A stretch of 64,000 nt of DNA from Solea solea (Eukaryota; Chordata; Actinopteri; Pleuronectiformes; Soleidae): assembly GCF_958295425.1 (NCBI RefSeq), contig NC_081145.1, forward strand, positions 21,064,465 through 21,128,464. The letters run 5' to 3'. How positions within the stretch are numbered: position 1 is the first letter of the stretch; each line of letters begins with the position of its first letter. Of the stretch, positions 14,001-24,749 are shown one piece after another. Below the pieces are notes generated by a model. It was given only the letters and a program-made list of their open reading frames with translations. It did no database searches and had not been told where the DNA came from. The position numbers and the translations under genes are program-made.

Positions 14001-17000
14001 TCTAGGGCTGTTTGATGTATTGCAAAATAACTGAAATCACAACATCCAATAGTGAAATATCAGAGTCAAAAAACACTGCATGCATGAAGATAAAAAGTTA
14101 AAGATAAAATAGCTTTATAAGGAAATGAAAAAGCCCCAAAATCTTGCTCTTTAGATAAGAAAGTCAGTCAGTCATCATCTACCGCTTTATCCTCCACCAG
14201 AGGGTCGCGAGGGGTGCTGTGCCAATCTCAGCTACTAGATAAGAAAGTATGTTTGTTAATTGAAAGACTCCAAAAATATCAAATGTAAAAAAACTAATGG
14301 ATTTGCAAGATCTGAATTTTTTTTTGACCATACAGTGCATTTCTAATGAAAAACATGTAACCCAGGCTTTACATCAATTCAGTGGGATCTGTCTCTTATT
14401 TCTGTTTAGACTCTAAACACTCAGTGAACATGAAATTATTACCTGTGATCACAGAGTGAGGGAAAGCTACAGAATTGGTGCAATAGTTCAGCTATTCCTC
14501 AATATTTTAAATAAGACCTATTAATGGTTAACTGATTAAGTAAACAAATCCTTGAGGATGCCCCTGATGTTTGAAATCGTTTTAGGCTGCATATACTAAT
14601 GTGAATTTTGTCTTTTTTTATTTGTATCTGGTCTGTATCGCAATATACTGCTCATACCTAGATGGCTCTTAGTTCCTAGAAGTTCATTCGTTCACCTTAT
14701 TCACATTATTTCAGTTTATTCTATTCATAACAGCCTTTTTAATAAGTCACTGGATGAACATTCCCAGCAACACCGTGTGAGGCACAAGCATCACAGCACC
14801 ACGCTATTAAGCAGCTGCCAGTTCACCTTTGCGTCTCTGTGTATCTGAATTAGTCTCCTCAGTTCCTCCACCTCCTCCTGTAAGCGGTGGTCTTCCCTGC
14901 TGTCTGCTCCCCCCTCTCTCTGCCGCTGGCCGAGCAGTGTAAGGGTGTAGGTACCGAGGTCTGCGTGGCGCTGAAACACTTTGCCTTCTGGGTAAAAGTG
15001 CAGCTGCTCCTTTGGTTTCAGTTGTATATCTCCAGTTTCCTCATGCCTGCAATGACACCGAAGAAAACTATGTGTTTTTTAAAAAAGGACATGAATGATC
15101 AAACACAGGTGTCCATGTAATGTACTCTCTTGTTGGTTTAAACCATAGGCAGTTGTTGCCAGTGTTGGAATAGTGAACTTTGCCCCAAAGGCAACAGCCA
15201 AGAGGACCTCTCTTCCTCTGGCCTACGCTGTGATTGGTCAACATTTTCCATCACAGGCCAGTTATTCTCAAGGCTGGAAAAAGCAGCCAGAGGTGGTGCA
15301 GAACACAAGTAAGATCACTTGATTAACACTATGATCAATAATGCCAAAATATCCTTCCTACCCCAGTGTTAATGCTTCACTGATCAATGATGAGAATCCC
15401 CAACACTGTACACCAGGTAGCCTATTATAAACTATACATGTCTTATAATGTATTCAACTAATGCAGCCAATTGAGGTATTGTTACATTTTGTTCTGAAAT
15501 TCTCTTTGCAGCTACGTCCTTGTACCGACAAGAGCAGATTACTTTATTTTTAGGTGGATTTTCTGTCGATGGAGTAAATAGTAATAATAAATTCAAGCCT
15601 ATTCTAAAATTCAAACAGCAACTCTCCACTACAAATTACAGTATCTCTATTACCCTGTGATTCATATCTTTTACAGTCTCCTTCAGAGTCAGCTCAAGTC
15701 ACATTTTGTAAATAAAAGAGAAAAAAAAAAGCTAAAACTGCTAAAAGTAAAAGTTTCCAGTGTGCTTGTAGGAGGTACCGACAACATCAGTGCTGACAAC
15801 ACTTTGTGTGCCCCCAGCCTGCAGCACCCCCTGTGCTGAGAACCAACATGAGATGATTAGAATCAGAATCAGAATACTTTATTAATCCCTGGGGGAAATT
15901 GTTTTTGTTCCCGATGCTCCGTGCAAAGAAATAGAAATACAGCAGTGGAAACAAGGCATAAGATATGGATATAAAAACAGTAAAATAGGCAGTAAGGTGG
16001 AATAAAATAAAATTAAAAAAATAAAATAAAATAAAATAAAATAAAATAAAATAAAATAAAATAAAATAAAATAAAATAAAATAAAATAAAATAAAATAAA
16101 ATAAAATAAAATGAAATAAAATAAAAAGCCTAAAGAATATGTTCACCACTACACGCAGTAGTTGCTGGTCTACTGCTGTCTTGTTTTGTAAGTTTGAGTC
16201 TCTTGAGTTAATCCAAACAAAGGATTTTAAACATCAAAGTTACAAAATAAGACGTTTGAACCTACTGGAGGAGACATCAGTGCAACAACACATTGGGGGT
16301 TGTGCTATGATGTAAAATTGCTGCTGCTCTCTACGGACTATGGAGCAGGGAAAGTTTACAAAGCAACACAAACTTGAATTTCAAATCAGAAAATGTTGCT
16401 CTACAGCAAATTAAAGTGGCAGACATGTAGACTTAAGCCAGTCAAAATTTATTTCAGGTGTTGAGTGACTAAAATAATTTTTCTTGAGTCCCCAAAAGGC
16501 AGCCATGTAACCAGTGAGAGAGAGCCTCTGTGGCTCAGGCTCATTCTCAGTCATTGTCTATGTGCATAAGTAAGTACTCACTGTGTGAACAGCTCCACCA
16601 GATGCTTATGTCCTCTGCTCTCTGCCACATCTGCTGCAGTTTGTCCCTGAGCATTGGTCCTCCTCAGAGCCTCCAAGCTTCCATCTTGCTGCAGGAGAAA
16701 CATTGCCACCATCCTTAGTCCATGACTGGCAGCCAAGTGCAGAAGGCTGGATAGATGGTGGCCCCGTTGCACAGCTTAAAACAAAGAAGCATGAGAGGGT
16801 GAGAGGATGGACTGAGCTGACAAGACTGAAAAGAAAAGATAGTCTCTTAAAAAGAAAAAAAAATATGTAGTGGCTGACTATGAGAGCTAGCTTGTAATAT
16901 TAAAAATGCATGTCTCCAAGGTAATTATATACTGTATGTTCGTATGTACTACTTTTTTTTCATTCACTCTCTGTGAACATAATTCTTTAATTAAGAATTC

Positions 17001-20000
17001 AAGAATGCTGCGTTTGTATGCCACTGGTTAGTCTCACTGGCCAATGCAATGCTTCAGAGAGGAGGAGCTAATTGTCGCTTGCATGAACACAGACAGTCAT
17101 GGGGTTGCACACTTAGAGAGACATTCAAAATAAAAGCATGCCTACTCACCACTGCAACTGTCCAGCAGGATGGACAAGGGTTCCTTTTGTGTCTCAGCGC
17201 TGCATCCTTGAGTGTCACTGTGCGTATGTGCGTCTGTTGCTGTGATGGCGTGTGTCTGGTGATTCATCCGACTCCCCACATCCGCTTGTGTGTATGTGCG
17301 TGCAGTCCTGTGATGGGGCAGGCTGAGGTGTTTGAGGGCCAGGGCCAGGCTTTCATCCAACTTCTTACACTCTTTTAAAGGAATCTGATAGACACACACA
17401 ATACATGCATAATTGTGGTATAGAGCTCCAGTAGCTGACATCACACAATCCCACCATGTAACACTACAGAAGTACACTATGATATTCATAAAACCTTTAT
17501 TCTATTAGACAAAGTTAGGGGCATGATTGTTGTAAGTTAAGTTTCCCTTAACTGAATCTGGATGTCAGCGTCGTTACAAACTCCATTGCTAATTGACTTT
17601 AATATCTCGCTTATTTTACAATGTTCTCTTTATTGCGATGTGTTAGCAGAATGAGGGAGAGAAAGTTATCAGAAAGTTAAAGATTTTGTAAACCGGCAGA
17701 TGTGGAATAATACTTGCTCCTGATATTACTCCTGATATAAAACTATAGCAGGCTCTGCTTACAAAAGAACACATTAAATTGAAAATATTTCGTTTCTTTT
17801 CCCAAATAAATCCAAAATGTCTCACGGCCCCTCCCACTTACCTGCTTATCATCCAATAGCAATGCTTCCTGAGGAGCTGTGCTGTCAAGCAGGAAACTGG
17901 CCATGTCGAGGGCCAAGTCCTACACACAACACACATATTATTCAGAAAAAAAGACAAAGCTCAAATTCAGCTCAGCTGGTAGTGCATAGGAAGCACATAC
18001 TGTATAGGAACATGTTGTTTTTTTTCCTCACTTAATAAAAAAGAAACAAAAAGAATAAAAACTGTTTGGAATATTTCATCTGATAGCAAAATCAGCACGC
18101 AGGACAGCGCTCAGAGTGAGACCTCCTGATAATTGTAGCTCTTCCATCCATCATCTACCGCTTTATCCTCCACCAGAGGGTCAATCTCAGCTGACATAGG
18201 GCGATAGGTGGCGGGACACCCTGGACAGTTCGTCAGTCCACACACATAGAGACAAACAACCATTCACTCTCACACCTATGGTCAATTTAGAGAGTCCAAT
18301 TTACCTAATCCCCATATTGCATGTTTTTGGACTGTGGGAGAAAGCCGGAGAACCCGGAGAAAACCCACACACACGGGGAGAACATGCAAACTCCATGCAG
18401 AAAGGCCCTTGTTCCAACCGGGGCTCGAACCTAATTGTAGCTCTTTAATAAGATAAATAAAGCCATAACATATACTATATACATATATACTATATACATA
18501 TATATACAGTATATATACATTTTTGTATATATATATAGAGGGTATCAGAGGGTCCTCATCTCTGGTTGGCTCAGTGTAAACGAGGCTGACCTGCAACAGT
18601 GTGCGGCCACTTCAAAGCCATGAAATTGTGACGTTACCTGAATAAAGCAGAAGGTCTCTTGTGAGTGTGTGTCCACAGGTCGACCTGGCCGAGCCCAGCA
18701 TAATGTCACCAAAACCTGCTCGCACACATTATGGGCTACGCAGAGAGAGAGAAAGAGAGAAGAGAGGGCACATGTGTGTCATTTCCCACACATAAAACAA
18801 GTCATTCATCATTACTGACACTAACCCTGACACAAAAGGCAGAACATAAGTATAAAGAACATTCAAGTTTGTCCTCATAATGTGCCAAATCCATTCGCTG
18901 CAAACATGTACACACCCTGGTCCCTTTATTAGGTACAGAGGACACCTGATAAACAGTGAGGAGTGACACCTGGTATGGCTGCCTGCTGCTGTGGCCAATC
19001 TGCTCCAATGTTTAACAAGGCATTATTCTAGTTCTGGTCATTCTCCTCTGACCTTCAGCATCAACAAGACATGTCTGCCATTTACTGGATATTTTCTCTT
19101 CTTTGGACCATTCTCTGTAAACATGGTTGTGCATGAAAATCCCAGTAGATGGGCAGTTTCTAAAATACTCAGACCTGATTGGATGAAATAGCTGGTCAGT
19201 GTAGGTTAGAATTAGGTTCAAATTAGGTGTATGGCTAACAAATGTCGAATGCCAATGAGTGTCCTCACAACCACACTAAAATGAGTGTAAGTGTGTGTGT
19301 GTGTGTGCGTTTGTGTGTGTTCTTATTACCTGGACACACCGCCTGCAGAGTGACACGGCTGACACGCAGGGTGCTGGTGACATGTCTCTGGGTAGATCCT
19401 GAGAATAAAAGATAAAACTCCACCTCCTCCTCAGGCTCTTTTCCCTCAGCATGCGACAAATCGTCATTGTTGAGCTGAACAGTTAGCACACACTCTCCCT
19501 AGAAGAAGACACAGATTTACACAAACTGTTTTGTCCACAGACCAACGATATTGAGTTTACTGTCACAAAGGAGCAACAATGTTTACATATTTATATTTAG
19601 GAAAAACAATGACGCAATTATCAAAGTAGGTGTCAAGATGTCCTGGACTCCTCATTCCTCCCTTCCACGTGCAATACTGTATATACTGTACAAAAGATAC
19701 TGTAAATATCAAGTCTATACTGTGTATATTCTGCTAACTGTCTATAATGTACATTCTACATTCTATATTAACTAATTTTTATATAGTCTAAGTGTTAATA
19801 TCTTTTTATATTGTAATTTTCTTTTTTGGTAATGCATGTTTATTATTTATTATCTTTACCTTCTTGCTGCTGTAACAATGCAAATTTCCAAAATATGCAC
19901 TGTTTGAAGAAATGTGGACTTCCTTCTTGGACTTCGTAAAGGGCCCTTAATTTCTTAGGGCTCTAACGTGACCTTACAACCCCTGTACAAATGTTGGGCA

Positions 20001-20486
20001 TCCGATTGCCTTGATATTTTTTTTTTGCCTCTTCACCACTAACTGTGCCATTTTGTTTTGAGTGTTTTCTGGTTGTTTGTTTGTTTGTTTTATATTTGAT
20101 TTATTTATTAATATTATTAATATTATTATTTATTTATTAAGTATGTTTTTGTCTGGTTGGCTGTTTCTTGGGTTATCTGTATCTGTAACTTGTGGTTCCA
20201 TGTTAAGAACAAAAAACCTCAGAAAATCCAATAAACACATTTGGAAAAAAAAAAACAATGCAAATTTCCCAACTGCGGAACAAATAAAGAACTATCTTAT
20301 CTTATCTTATCTTATCTTAAGAGATTTAGTAGTTTAGCGACTTCTGCTCAACCATGTCCTGATTCTGGGTGACTGAATGCAAAAAGTATAGAGTGAAATA
20401 GGCACAACCTGCAATGTACTTGCAGCAGTGCTATTAACCATCATGATACTTACATAGAGTGGAGCCTGTTGGGGATTCAGTTTCAT
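419..20486 (-). CDS. akap13: akap13 (AKAP-Lbc) gene, 5' portion, spliced
   Basis: A-kinase anchor protein 13 is a scaffold that binds PKA and is also a RhoA guanine-nucleotide exchange factor. The first coding exon reads MKLNPQQAPLY, the N-terminus I know for vertebrate AKAP13. The next exon (GECVLTVQL..., FYLLFSGSTQRH) matches its GDCVLTV / FYLVFLGSTLRH stretch, followed by the conserved N-terminal region and an ankyrin-like pair. I joined exons at 20486-20454, 19498-19330, 18735-18638, 17919-17842, 17384-17150, 16774-16582, 15046-14827, 12308-11579 and 10260-7351, then 5581-5505, 766-694 and 522-419. Splice phases agree at every junction, giving about 1640 codons. Zinc-finger C1, DH and PH domains are not in the window and should lie to the left. 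The identity is firm for the first seven exons; the last three small exons are inferred from splice sites and phase only. Confidence 0.9.
694..766 (-). CDS. akap13: probable akap13 small exon
   Basis: The acceptor is GTTTATTAG|ATTGAG and the donor TATGCAG|GTAAGA; the exon runs from phase 0 to phase 1. The entry phase matches the exon ending at 5505. It encodes IERKRDVFYPVQPCPQQRPV then AAYA. The donor is strong and the acceptor is moderate. Confidence 0.5.
4290..4620 (-). mobile_element. tRNA-derived SINE copy
   Basis: Read on the minus strand, the copy begins with a tRNA-like head (TGGTGTAGTGGTTAGCGCTC, an A-box-like sequence, then a diverged B box). It continues with the body CCTTTCTGCATGGAGTTTGC ... 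CCCTATGTCAGCTGAGA. The same body recurs at 18150-18436, 24236-24470 and 50515-50880. Confidence 0.75.
4978..5046. repeat. (ATT)n microsatellite
   Basis: About 20 perfect ATT units. Open frames across it (poly-Tyr, poly-Ile) are artefacts of the repeat. Confidence 0.95.
5505..5581 (-). CDS. akap13: probable akap13 exon 10
   Basis: The acceptor is TTTCCTCTACAG|AAGCAG and the donor CTGCAG|GTGAGT, both near consensus. The entry phase 1 matches the end of the giant exon; the exit is phase 0. It encodes AESFLVAQEENEQTSRDLDC followed by THTLQ. I see no family motif; support is the splice grammar and reading frame. Confidence 0.65.
7351..10260 (-). CDS. akap13: akap13 coding exon 9, giant disordered exon with candidate PKA-RII helix
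   Basis: A 2910-base exon lies between TCTTTCAG|TTGCC and CTGTCACAG|GTATGT, phase 1 to phase 1, as for the long exon of mammalian AKAP13. It encodes about 970 acidic, Ser/Thr/Glu-rich residues. Near the N-terminal third there is a dense basic patch (KGRKKRRQKKGRRGGGKPK, about 9550-9610), which could be a nuclear-localisation or acidic-lipid binding patch. Around 8441-8506 the hydrophobic stretch NLVATAVAVVTVAIASAMV is the only strongly amphipathic helix. It sits where mammalian AKAP13 carries its PKA-RII anchoring helix, so RII binding is a reasonable inference. An in-frame ATG five bases into the exon is unlikely to be the start, because the upstream exon joins in phase. Confidence 0.85.
10411..10441. 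repeat. (AAT)n microsatellite
   Basis: Ten AAT units lie just upstream of the giant akap13 exon, inside the intron. Confidence 0.9.
11579..12308 (-). CDS. akap13: akap13 coding exon 8, disordered
   Basis: The acceptor is TTTGTTTCAG|GGAAAG (phase 0) and the donor ACAATAG|GTGAGT (phase 1). It encodes about 243 residues beginning GKSNSAGNKEVSPVCGLQL. The product is low-complexity and rich in Glu, Thr, Arg and Lys, including a basic RKNKKRNAKTTRR patch. No domain is visible. The region is poorly conserved in the family, so assignment rests on phase and position. Confidence 0.75.
12540..13105. mobile_element. MITE with long imperfect terminal inverted repeats
   Basis: The left arm (CAGCTCGACTACCTGGTACT...) and the right arm, read in reverse (GCTCGCCTCGCCTCGACTTG...), are inverted relatives. 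The interior contains GGAGTCTGGTGTATTTAGCG. A related element at 21585-22775 has the same arms (CTACTTGGTTTGGTCGTTTT / GTAATGGAAAACCATACC), and a partial copy lies at about 2040-2300. No transposase is visible, so it is non-autonomous. Confidence 0.65.
13110..14790. other. akap13 intron without further genes
   Basis: AT-rich sequence. The only repeat I recognise is a short SINE tail at about 14165-14237 (CATCATCTACCGCTTTATCC). No supported exon. Confidence 0.5.
14827..15046 (-). CDS. akap13: akap13 coding exon 7
   Basis: The acceptor is CATTGCAG|GCATGAG and the donor GCAAAG|GTGAAC; the exon runs from phase 2 to phase 0. It encodes HEETGDIQLKPKEQLHFYPE, then RHADLGTYTLTLLGQ and a charged heptad-like stretch ending RRLIQIHRDAK. 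RHADLGTYTLT parallels RHHRELDIYTLT of mammalian AKAP13. Confidence 0.85.
15857..15902. repeat. LINE 3'-end-like fragment
   Basis: AGAATCAGAATCAGAATACT followed by TTATTAATCCCTGGGGGAAA is the 3' terminus widely dispersed in teleost genomes by non-LTR elements. Only this tail is present. Confidence 0.6.
16000..16127. repeat. (AAAAT)n pentanucleotide repeat
   Basis: Over 20 units of AAAAT with few interruptions. Confidence 0.95.
16582..16774 (-). CDS. akap13: akap13 coding exon 6, ankyrin-like
   Basis: The acceptor is GTTTTAAG|CT and the donor CACA|GTGAGT; the exon runs from phase 1 to phase 2. It encodes SLLHLAASHGLRMVAMFLLQ followed by NAQGQTAADVAESRGHKHLV. These are two ankyrin-type helix-turn-helix units (LLHLAA..G; GQTAADVAESRGH). 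Mammalian AKAP13 has an equivalent at this position (LMHFAVRLGLLRL; EGATPVSLALERG). Confidence 0.9.
17150..17384 (-). CDS. akap13: akap13 coding exon 5
   Basis: The exon runs from phase 0 to phase 1, with acceptor CTATCAG|ATTCC and donor AGTG|GTGAGT. It encodes IPLKECKKLDESLALALKHL, then a His/Thr-rich linker and LSILLDSCS. The conserved part corresponds to the mammalian LDKKLVLAFRHLKLP helix. Confidence 0.85.
17842..17919 (-). CDS. akap13: akap13 coding exon 4
   Basis: A 78-base in-phase exon encodes DLALDMASFLLDSTAPQEAL then LLDDKQ. The acceptor is TGTGTAG|GACTTG and the donor AAGCAG|GTAAGT. It matches the mammalian AAQFLATSAGNQQAL-type segment in position and pattern. Confidence 0.85.
18150..18436 (-). 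mobile_element. tRNA-derived SINE copy, head-truncated
   Basis: This is the same body as at 4290-4620 and 50515-50880: ATCATCTACCGCTTTATCCT, then the lower-case equivalent of GTTTGCATGTTCTCCCCGTG on the minus strand. It ends in the B-box region GGTTCGAGCCCC on the minus strand. Confidence 0.75.
18638..18735 (-). CDS. akap13: akap13 coding exon 3
   Basis: The exon lies between the acceptor GCGTAG|CCCAT and the donor TTCAG|GTAACG, running from phase 1 to phase 0. It encodes AHNVCEQVLVTLCWARPG... ending SQETFCFIQ. The corresponding mammalian segment reads DCCETVKVQLCAS ... EEDFHFVQ. Confidence 0.85.
19330..19498 (-). CDS. akap13: akap13 coding exon 2
   Basis: The acceptor is TTCTTCTAG|GGAGAG and the donor CCAG|GTAATA. 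The exon starts in phase 0 and ends in phase 1. It encodes GECVLTVQLNNDD, then an acidic stretch, FYLLFSGSTQRHVTSTLRVS and AVCP. This aligns with the N-terminal conserved region of mammalian AKAP13. Confidence 0.9.
19660..20325 (+). mobile_element. LINE 3'UTR fragment with (CTTAT)n tail
   Basis: The start, TCCTGGACTCCTCATTCCTC, and the run CTGTATATACTGTACAAAAG lead to AACAAATAAAGAACTATCTT and a CTTAT pentamer tail. This is typical of the 3' end of a teleost non-LTR retrotransposon. No coding part is retained. Confidence 0.55.
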
Positions 20487-20495
20487 GGTGCTGGA
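20454..20495 (-). CDS. akap13: akap13 first coding exon (with 9 bases of 5'UTR)
   Basis: The acceptor TTCTCCTACAG ends at 20496. ATG is at 20486-20484 and encodes MKLNPQQAPLY, followed by the donor TAT|GTAAGT at 20453. An acceptor upstream of the ATG shows that at least one non-coding 5' exon lies further right; I did not locate it. The exon ends in phase 0. Confidence 0.9.
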
Positions 20496-20576
20496 CTGTA
20501 GGAGAACACACACAGGGGGACAGAGATGTGACCATTTACATTCAATTATAAACACAGTAAACACACACAACAAGAG

Positions 20577-20930
20577 CTCAAAACCGATTTTTAATCGATT
20601 ACTAAATTAATCGACAACTATTTTAATAATGGATTAATCGGTTTAAAGCTTTTTTCATGATTAAAACAAGACTTTCAATTGTTTCAGCTTATTAGATGTG
20701 AATATTTTCTTCATTTATTTGCTCTGGATAACAAAGAAATCATTAAAAGTTAATCATTTTGGTTCATGGACAAAACAAGACATCTGAGAACATCATCGTT
20801 GCCAGGTTTGACGAACACCGATCAACATTTTTTAAGGTTTTCTGATATTTTATGGACCAAACAATTAATCGAGAAAACAATTGACAGATTAATCGATTAT
20901 GAAAATAATCGTTAGTTGCAGCTCTAGCCC
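20577..20930 (-). mobile_element. hAT-like MITE
   Basis: The right end reads, on the minus strand, AGAGCTGCAACTAACGATTA, then TTTCATAATCGATTAATC. Interior units (TTGTTTGGTCCATAAAATAT on the minus strand) also occur at 48931-49270, directly after gene B2. No coding capacity. Confidence 0.65.
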
Positions 20931-21086
20931 TGTTATATAAAACGTAAAGAGCCTGAACTTTCAGCCTATTTACTACTATATTTACTTACTTTTCTATCTT
21001 ATATTCTTATATCTTAAGAATATCTTTGCCACTAATATTGCCATGAACAGGGAACACACATTGCCTTGTAAACTGCTCACTGCACA

Positions 21087-21112
21087 GATTTGTAGGGTAG
21101 ACCCTACAAATC
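21087..21112. repeat. Perfect 12-bp inverted repeat
   Basis: GATTTGTAGGGT and ACCCTACAAATC are separated by two bases. No further context indicates a function. Confidence 0.8.
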
Positions 21113-21584
21113 AAAAACAATTTGCTGTCAAATGTTAAAGTCATCAGTTTTAATTGATTTAAATTGGTCAGTTTACTTTTGGCAGGCCACTACTATATCA
21201 TGACTAAAACTTTTATTTTCTTTAGCATTACATTCTAAGTAACTGAAAACACTGAACGCATGTAACATAATTTTAAATACCTTGGTGCGTGTGTCTTCCC
21301 TCTATCATGTGATTTATGAACACACACACAACACAGTCATGTAATATTTCTCACCTCTGTGAGCAGACCAAAGAAACTTAACAAGAGAGAAATGAAGGTA
21401 ATGAATACTGGGGAAACCAAGTTATACACTCTGTGTTCGCTATAAAAAATGAGCCCAGAGTGTCCAGAAAACTCCAAATGAGAACAATATAGTGAAACAA
21501 TATTTTGAACTGATGACACAGTTGGTCTTGAAAAGCTGAATTGATGCAGCCAAAGCTGATACAAGATTAGAAGGTGAAATGGCT

Positions 21585-22129
21585 CTGGTTGAAGAGCGAC
21601 CTAAAGACTACTCGGCTCTACGTGACTCTACTTGGTTTGGTCGTTTTCCATTGCTTCATAGTACCTCCTCAACTGGGCAGGGTCGTCATAGCATGGCTGC
21701 GCAAAGGTGCCGTGATGTTGTTTTATACCCAACACAAACTAGTGATAAGCAAAGCATTTTTTTCAGTGCAATGAATCATTAGAATCAATTAATTAAAAAG
21801 ATTCATTGAGTACTAGTCTGACTCTGTCTGTTACGGTCACTAAGCTAAAATATGGCTGAACGTGTTGGGATTCGGCTCGCGATCGCCTGCTTTCAGCAGT
21901 GCTGTCGCTAAATACACCAGAATCCTCTTTTAAATATTGAGATTATAGAAAATTCCTTGCTACATATTGGAGATCAACACAAGTCTTTTTAACTGATCAG
22001 TTCAGTTTGATTCTTGTGCTGGATGTTGCCCTCATGACTCTTCGAGTGACGACACACATCATATATATCATATATATATATATATACACACATGCACATC
22101 ACACATATGTATGTATGTATATATATACA

Positions 22130-22164
<35 letters not shown>

Positions 22165-22775
22165 CATATACATACACACATATATATATAATTCTTGCTC
22201 TCCTGTTTTGAAGCCTTGAGATTTGTGATTTGTGACCAGCGCTCATAGAAACAAGACTCAAGACCTTTCATGGCTGCATAGACATTGGGGAAAAGTAAGG
22301 CAAATTCAAGGTAATCTCCCTTACTATAACGCACAGTGTAATGCTTAAGCCATGTGCGCACAGTCACAGGCATCAAAAAAAATGCATGGACCATGACGAC
22401 GGCAAGTTCACCAGCAGCTGTGCCTTTTATCATTACTTTTGGTTGTAACGCCTTTGTGCAGCGTGCGAATAAGCATGCAGCCACATGCAAGGTATGCAGC
22501 ACCAGGATAAATGATGCAAGTTCAACAATGCACCCAGATACTGCAGGTCAGTGACTGTGTCAAATAGAATACTGAACTCATCTTTTTAATGACCAGATGA
22601 TTCAGTACACTGAAAAAAATGCTTTGCTTCTCACTTGTTTGTGTGTGTCATACATAAAACTAGGTCATGGCAGTTTCTTGCAGCCGTGCTGCGATGACTC
22701 TGCCCACCTTGAGGAGACACTACATTGTAATGGAAAACCATACCATGCCGTGTAGAGTGGAGTCGAGCCGAGGCC
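21585..22775. mobile_element. Long-TIR MITE with filler ORF and AT microsatellite
   Basis: The ends are inverted relatives. The left CTACTTGGTTTGGTCGTTTT ... CATAGTACCTCC corresponds to the right GGAGACACTACATTG ... GTAATGGAAAACCATACC read in reverse, as in the 12540-13105 copy. Inside are a (TA)n/(CATA)n tract at 22058-22190 and about 340 bp of non-repeat sequence at 22195-22550 that the shorter copy lacks. Confidence 0.6.
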
Positions 22776-24235
22776 TAGATGTTGTAGATGATAAGCTATG
22801 TCCCAAATTTTCCATCATCATTGACATGAATTCAAATTAAACCAACTGACTCTGCCCAGTTACAGGAAGCTGCTGGAAGAACAGGCCATGCGATCAACTC
22901 TGTCTCTGTGTGCACAAATGTGGCTAAGCAGGCTTTATGTACTGTATGACTCAGAGGTTGTATGTGTTCTGTCTTGGTTGAGCAGAAAGTGTGCGCATGG
23001 TATCTCACCCTCCCATCTACAAATGTGCTGCGGTGAAACGAGCAGAGAAGGGGCAGTGCTTCCACAACTGTGCTGTAATTACATGTTACAGAACTAAACG
23101 CTGATTCTGACTGAACTTTTGCAGACAACTACAGCGAGAAACTGGAGACTAGCTCAGCTGGCCAAAAGTTATGTCTGGTATGGAAGGAATGAGCCTGAGA
23201 AGGGGTAGGAGACAGAGTGGAAGAGAGACAGAGCGAGAGGAGGAGCAGAGGGAGCAGCAGCTGCTAATCCCGCTTTCAGCTGTGGTAAACAGCAGTCTTT
23301 GTACTCTGCTGCTAACAGAGCTGCAGTGTCACTCACTTCCACTGGCTGCACCCATGAAGTGGCAGCAGGCTCTGTTCTTATCACAACAAACCTCGGCATT
23401 TCCAGCTACTGCCACTGCTTTACATAGTTGCTGAGATTCAAGAGCAGCACTGGGAGCACAGAATCTGCGTTTGCATTGAAGTAAAAAAAGTGCGTGTGTT
23501 TTTTTAGTTAGTTAGACAACTAAATTTGTCTAATTTAGTTGTGTAAAATAATCAACATCCTCATTGAGTAGACATTCTGATTCTGTTCAATGGTTTCTAA
23601 ATGGTCGAATTATTCTGTATTTTCCTTTACTGTTGCTCTGATGGATTTTTTTTTTACTTTACACTTCTTATAACAGTGGAATTGTAAATGTGAATCAAAT
23701 GAAATGAATTGATCAAATTCAACTGATACTCAAGCCCATACAACATGCTGTTGTGGAGTCTTTCCTTTCTGAGTTCACCCTACGACCCCATTCAGACCAA
23801 CTGGCACAAATTCTAAATAACTCTGAGGAGATTTTTGATGAACCCTCACACAATTAAGTAAATACATTATAAGGACCAGGTAAAAATGAATTGCCTTATG
23901 GGAAAAAAAAATGGTTAGACAGCATTATTTAGATTGGGTATTGGCTGATTCTTCTTCTTCTGATCTTACCGTGAGGTCATCTGTGATTCTCACCCCCTAC
24001 ACCTGACGGTTATCTGTCTGTAACTGTTGATTATTTTATCAATTAATTGATTACTTGTGTGGTCTGTTAGCTTTATCATAACTTTTCTGTCATTATATAC
24101 AGTAAATTGTAATGTGTGTAATGTCTTCTTCTCCGTTTTTTGTGTATAGTTACAGCTCCACTTACAGGCCTGGCATATGTACTACAGCATTTTGAGTCGT
24201 TTGGGAGACATTTCCTGAAACGATGCCGTGTTTAC
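22776..24235. other. Intergenic or 5' intronic sequence of akap13
   Basis: GC-richer sequence at 23160-23440 could contain the unlocated 5' exon or promoter of akap13, but I found no decisive splice donor. Nothing else is recognised. Confidence 0.3.
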
Positions 24236-24470
24236 TCACTCACTCATCTCCTACCGCTTTATCCTCCACATGAGGGCCAATCTCAGCTGACATAGAAAAG
24301 GCCTATATCTTTCACCCTATGTCACCCTGGACAGGACGTAAGTCCATCACAGAGCCACACAGAGACAACCATTCATTCTCACACTCACAGTTAAGCGAGT
24401 CCAATTTTCCTAATCCCCAAATCTAGTACATGTTTTTGGGCTGTTGGAGGATACCGGAGAACCCGTACTG
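24236..24470 (-). mobile_element. Diverged SINE copy
   Basis: Carries the dispersed SINE body (CTACCGCTTTATCCTCCACA ... TCTCAGCTGACATAG ... CCCTGGACAG) with several deletions relative to the copy at 50515-50880. Confidence 0.65.
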
Positions 24471-24749
24471 AATTCACCTAAAATACTTTTTAAGAAAGGG
24501 AATGAGAATAAAGTTGTAATTATTATTCAAGCAAAATCAAAAGCAAAATCAAAGCAAAATGATCAATTTCGACATACGTCAAGATGAGAAATGCGGAGCA
24601 TTTCTTGAAGTTACATTTTGATTGGGGCTTCACATATAAAGAAATAGTTTATATGTTTGGCACATCAGCACCGCATTATCTTTAGCATCAGGACTTTGAT
24701 GACTGCAAGAAACTGAGTTTGTTTGGAAGAAAGAATATGACTGTAATAT

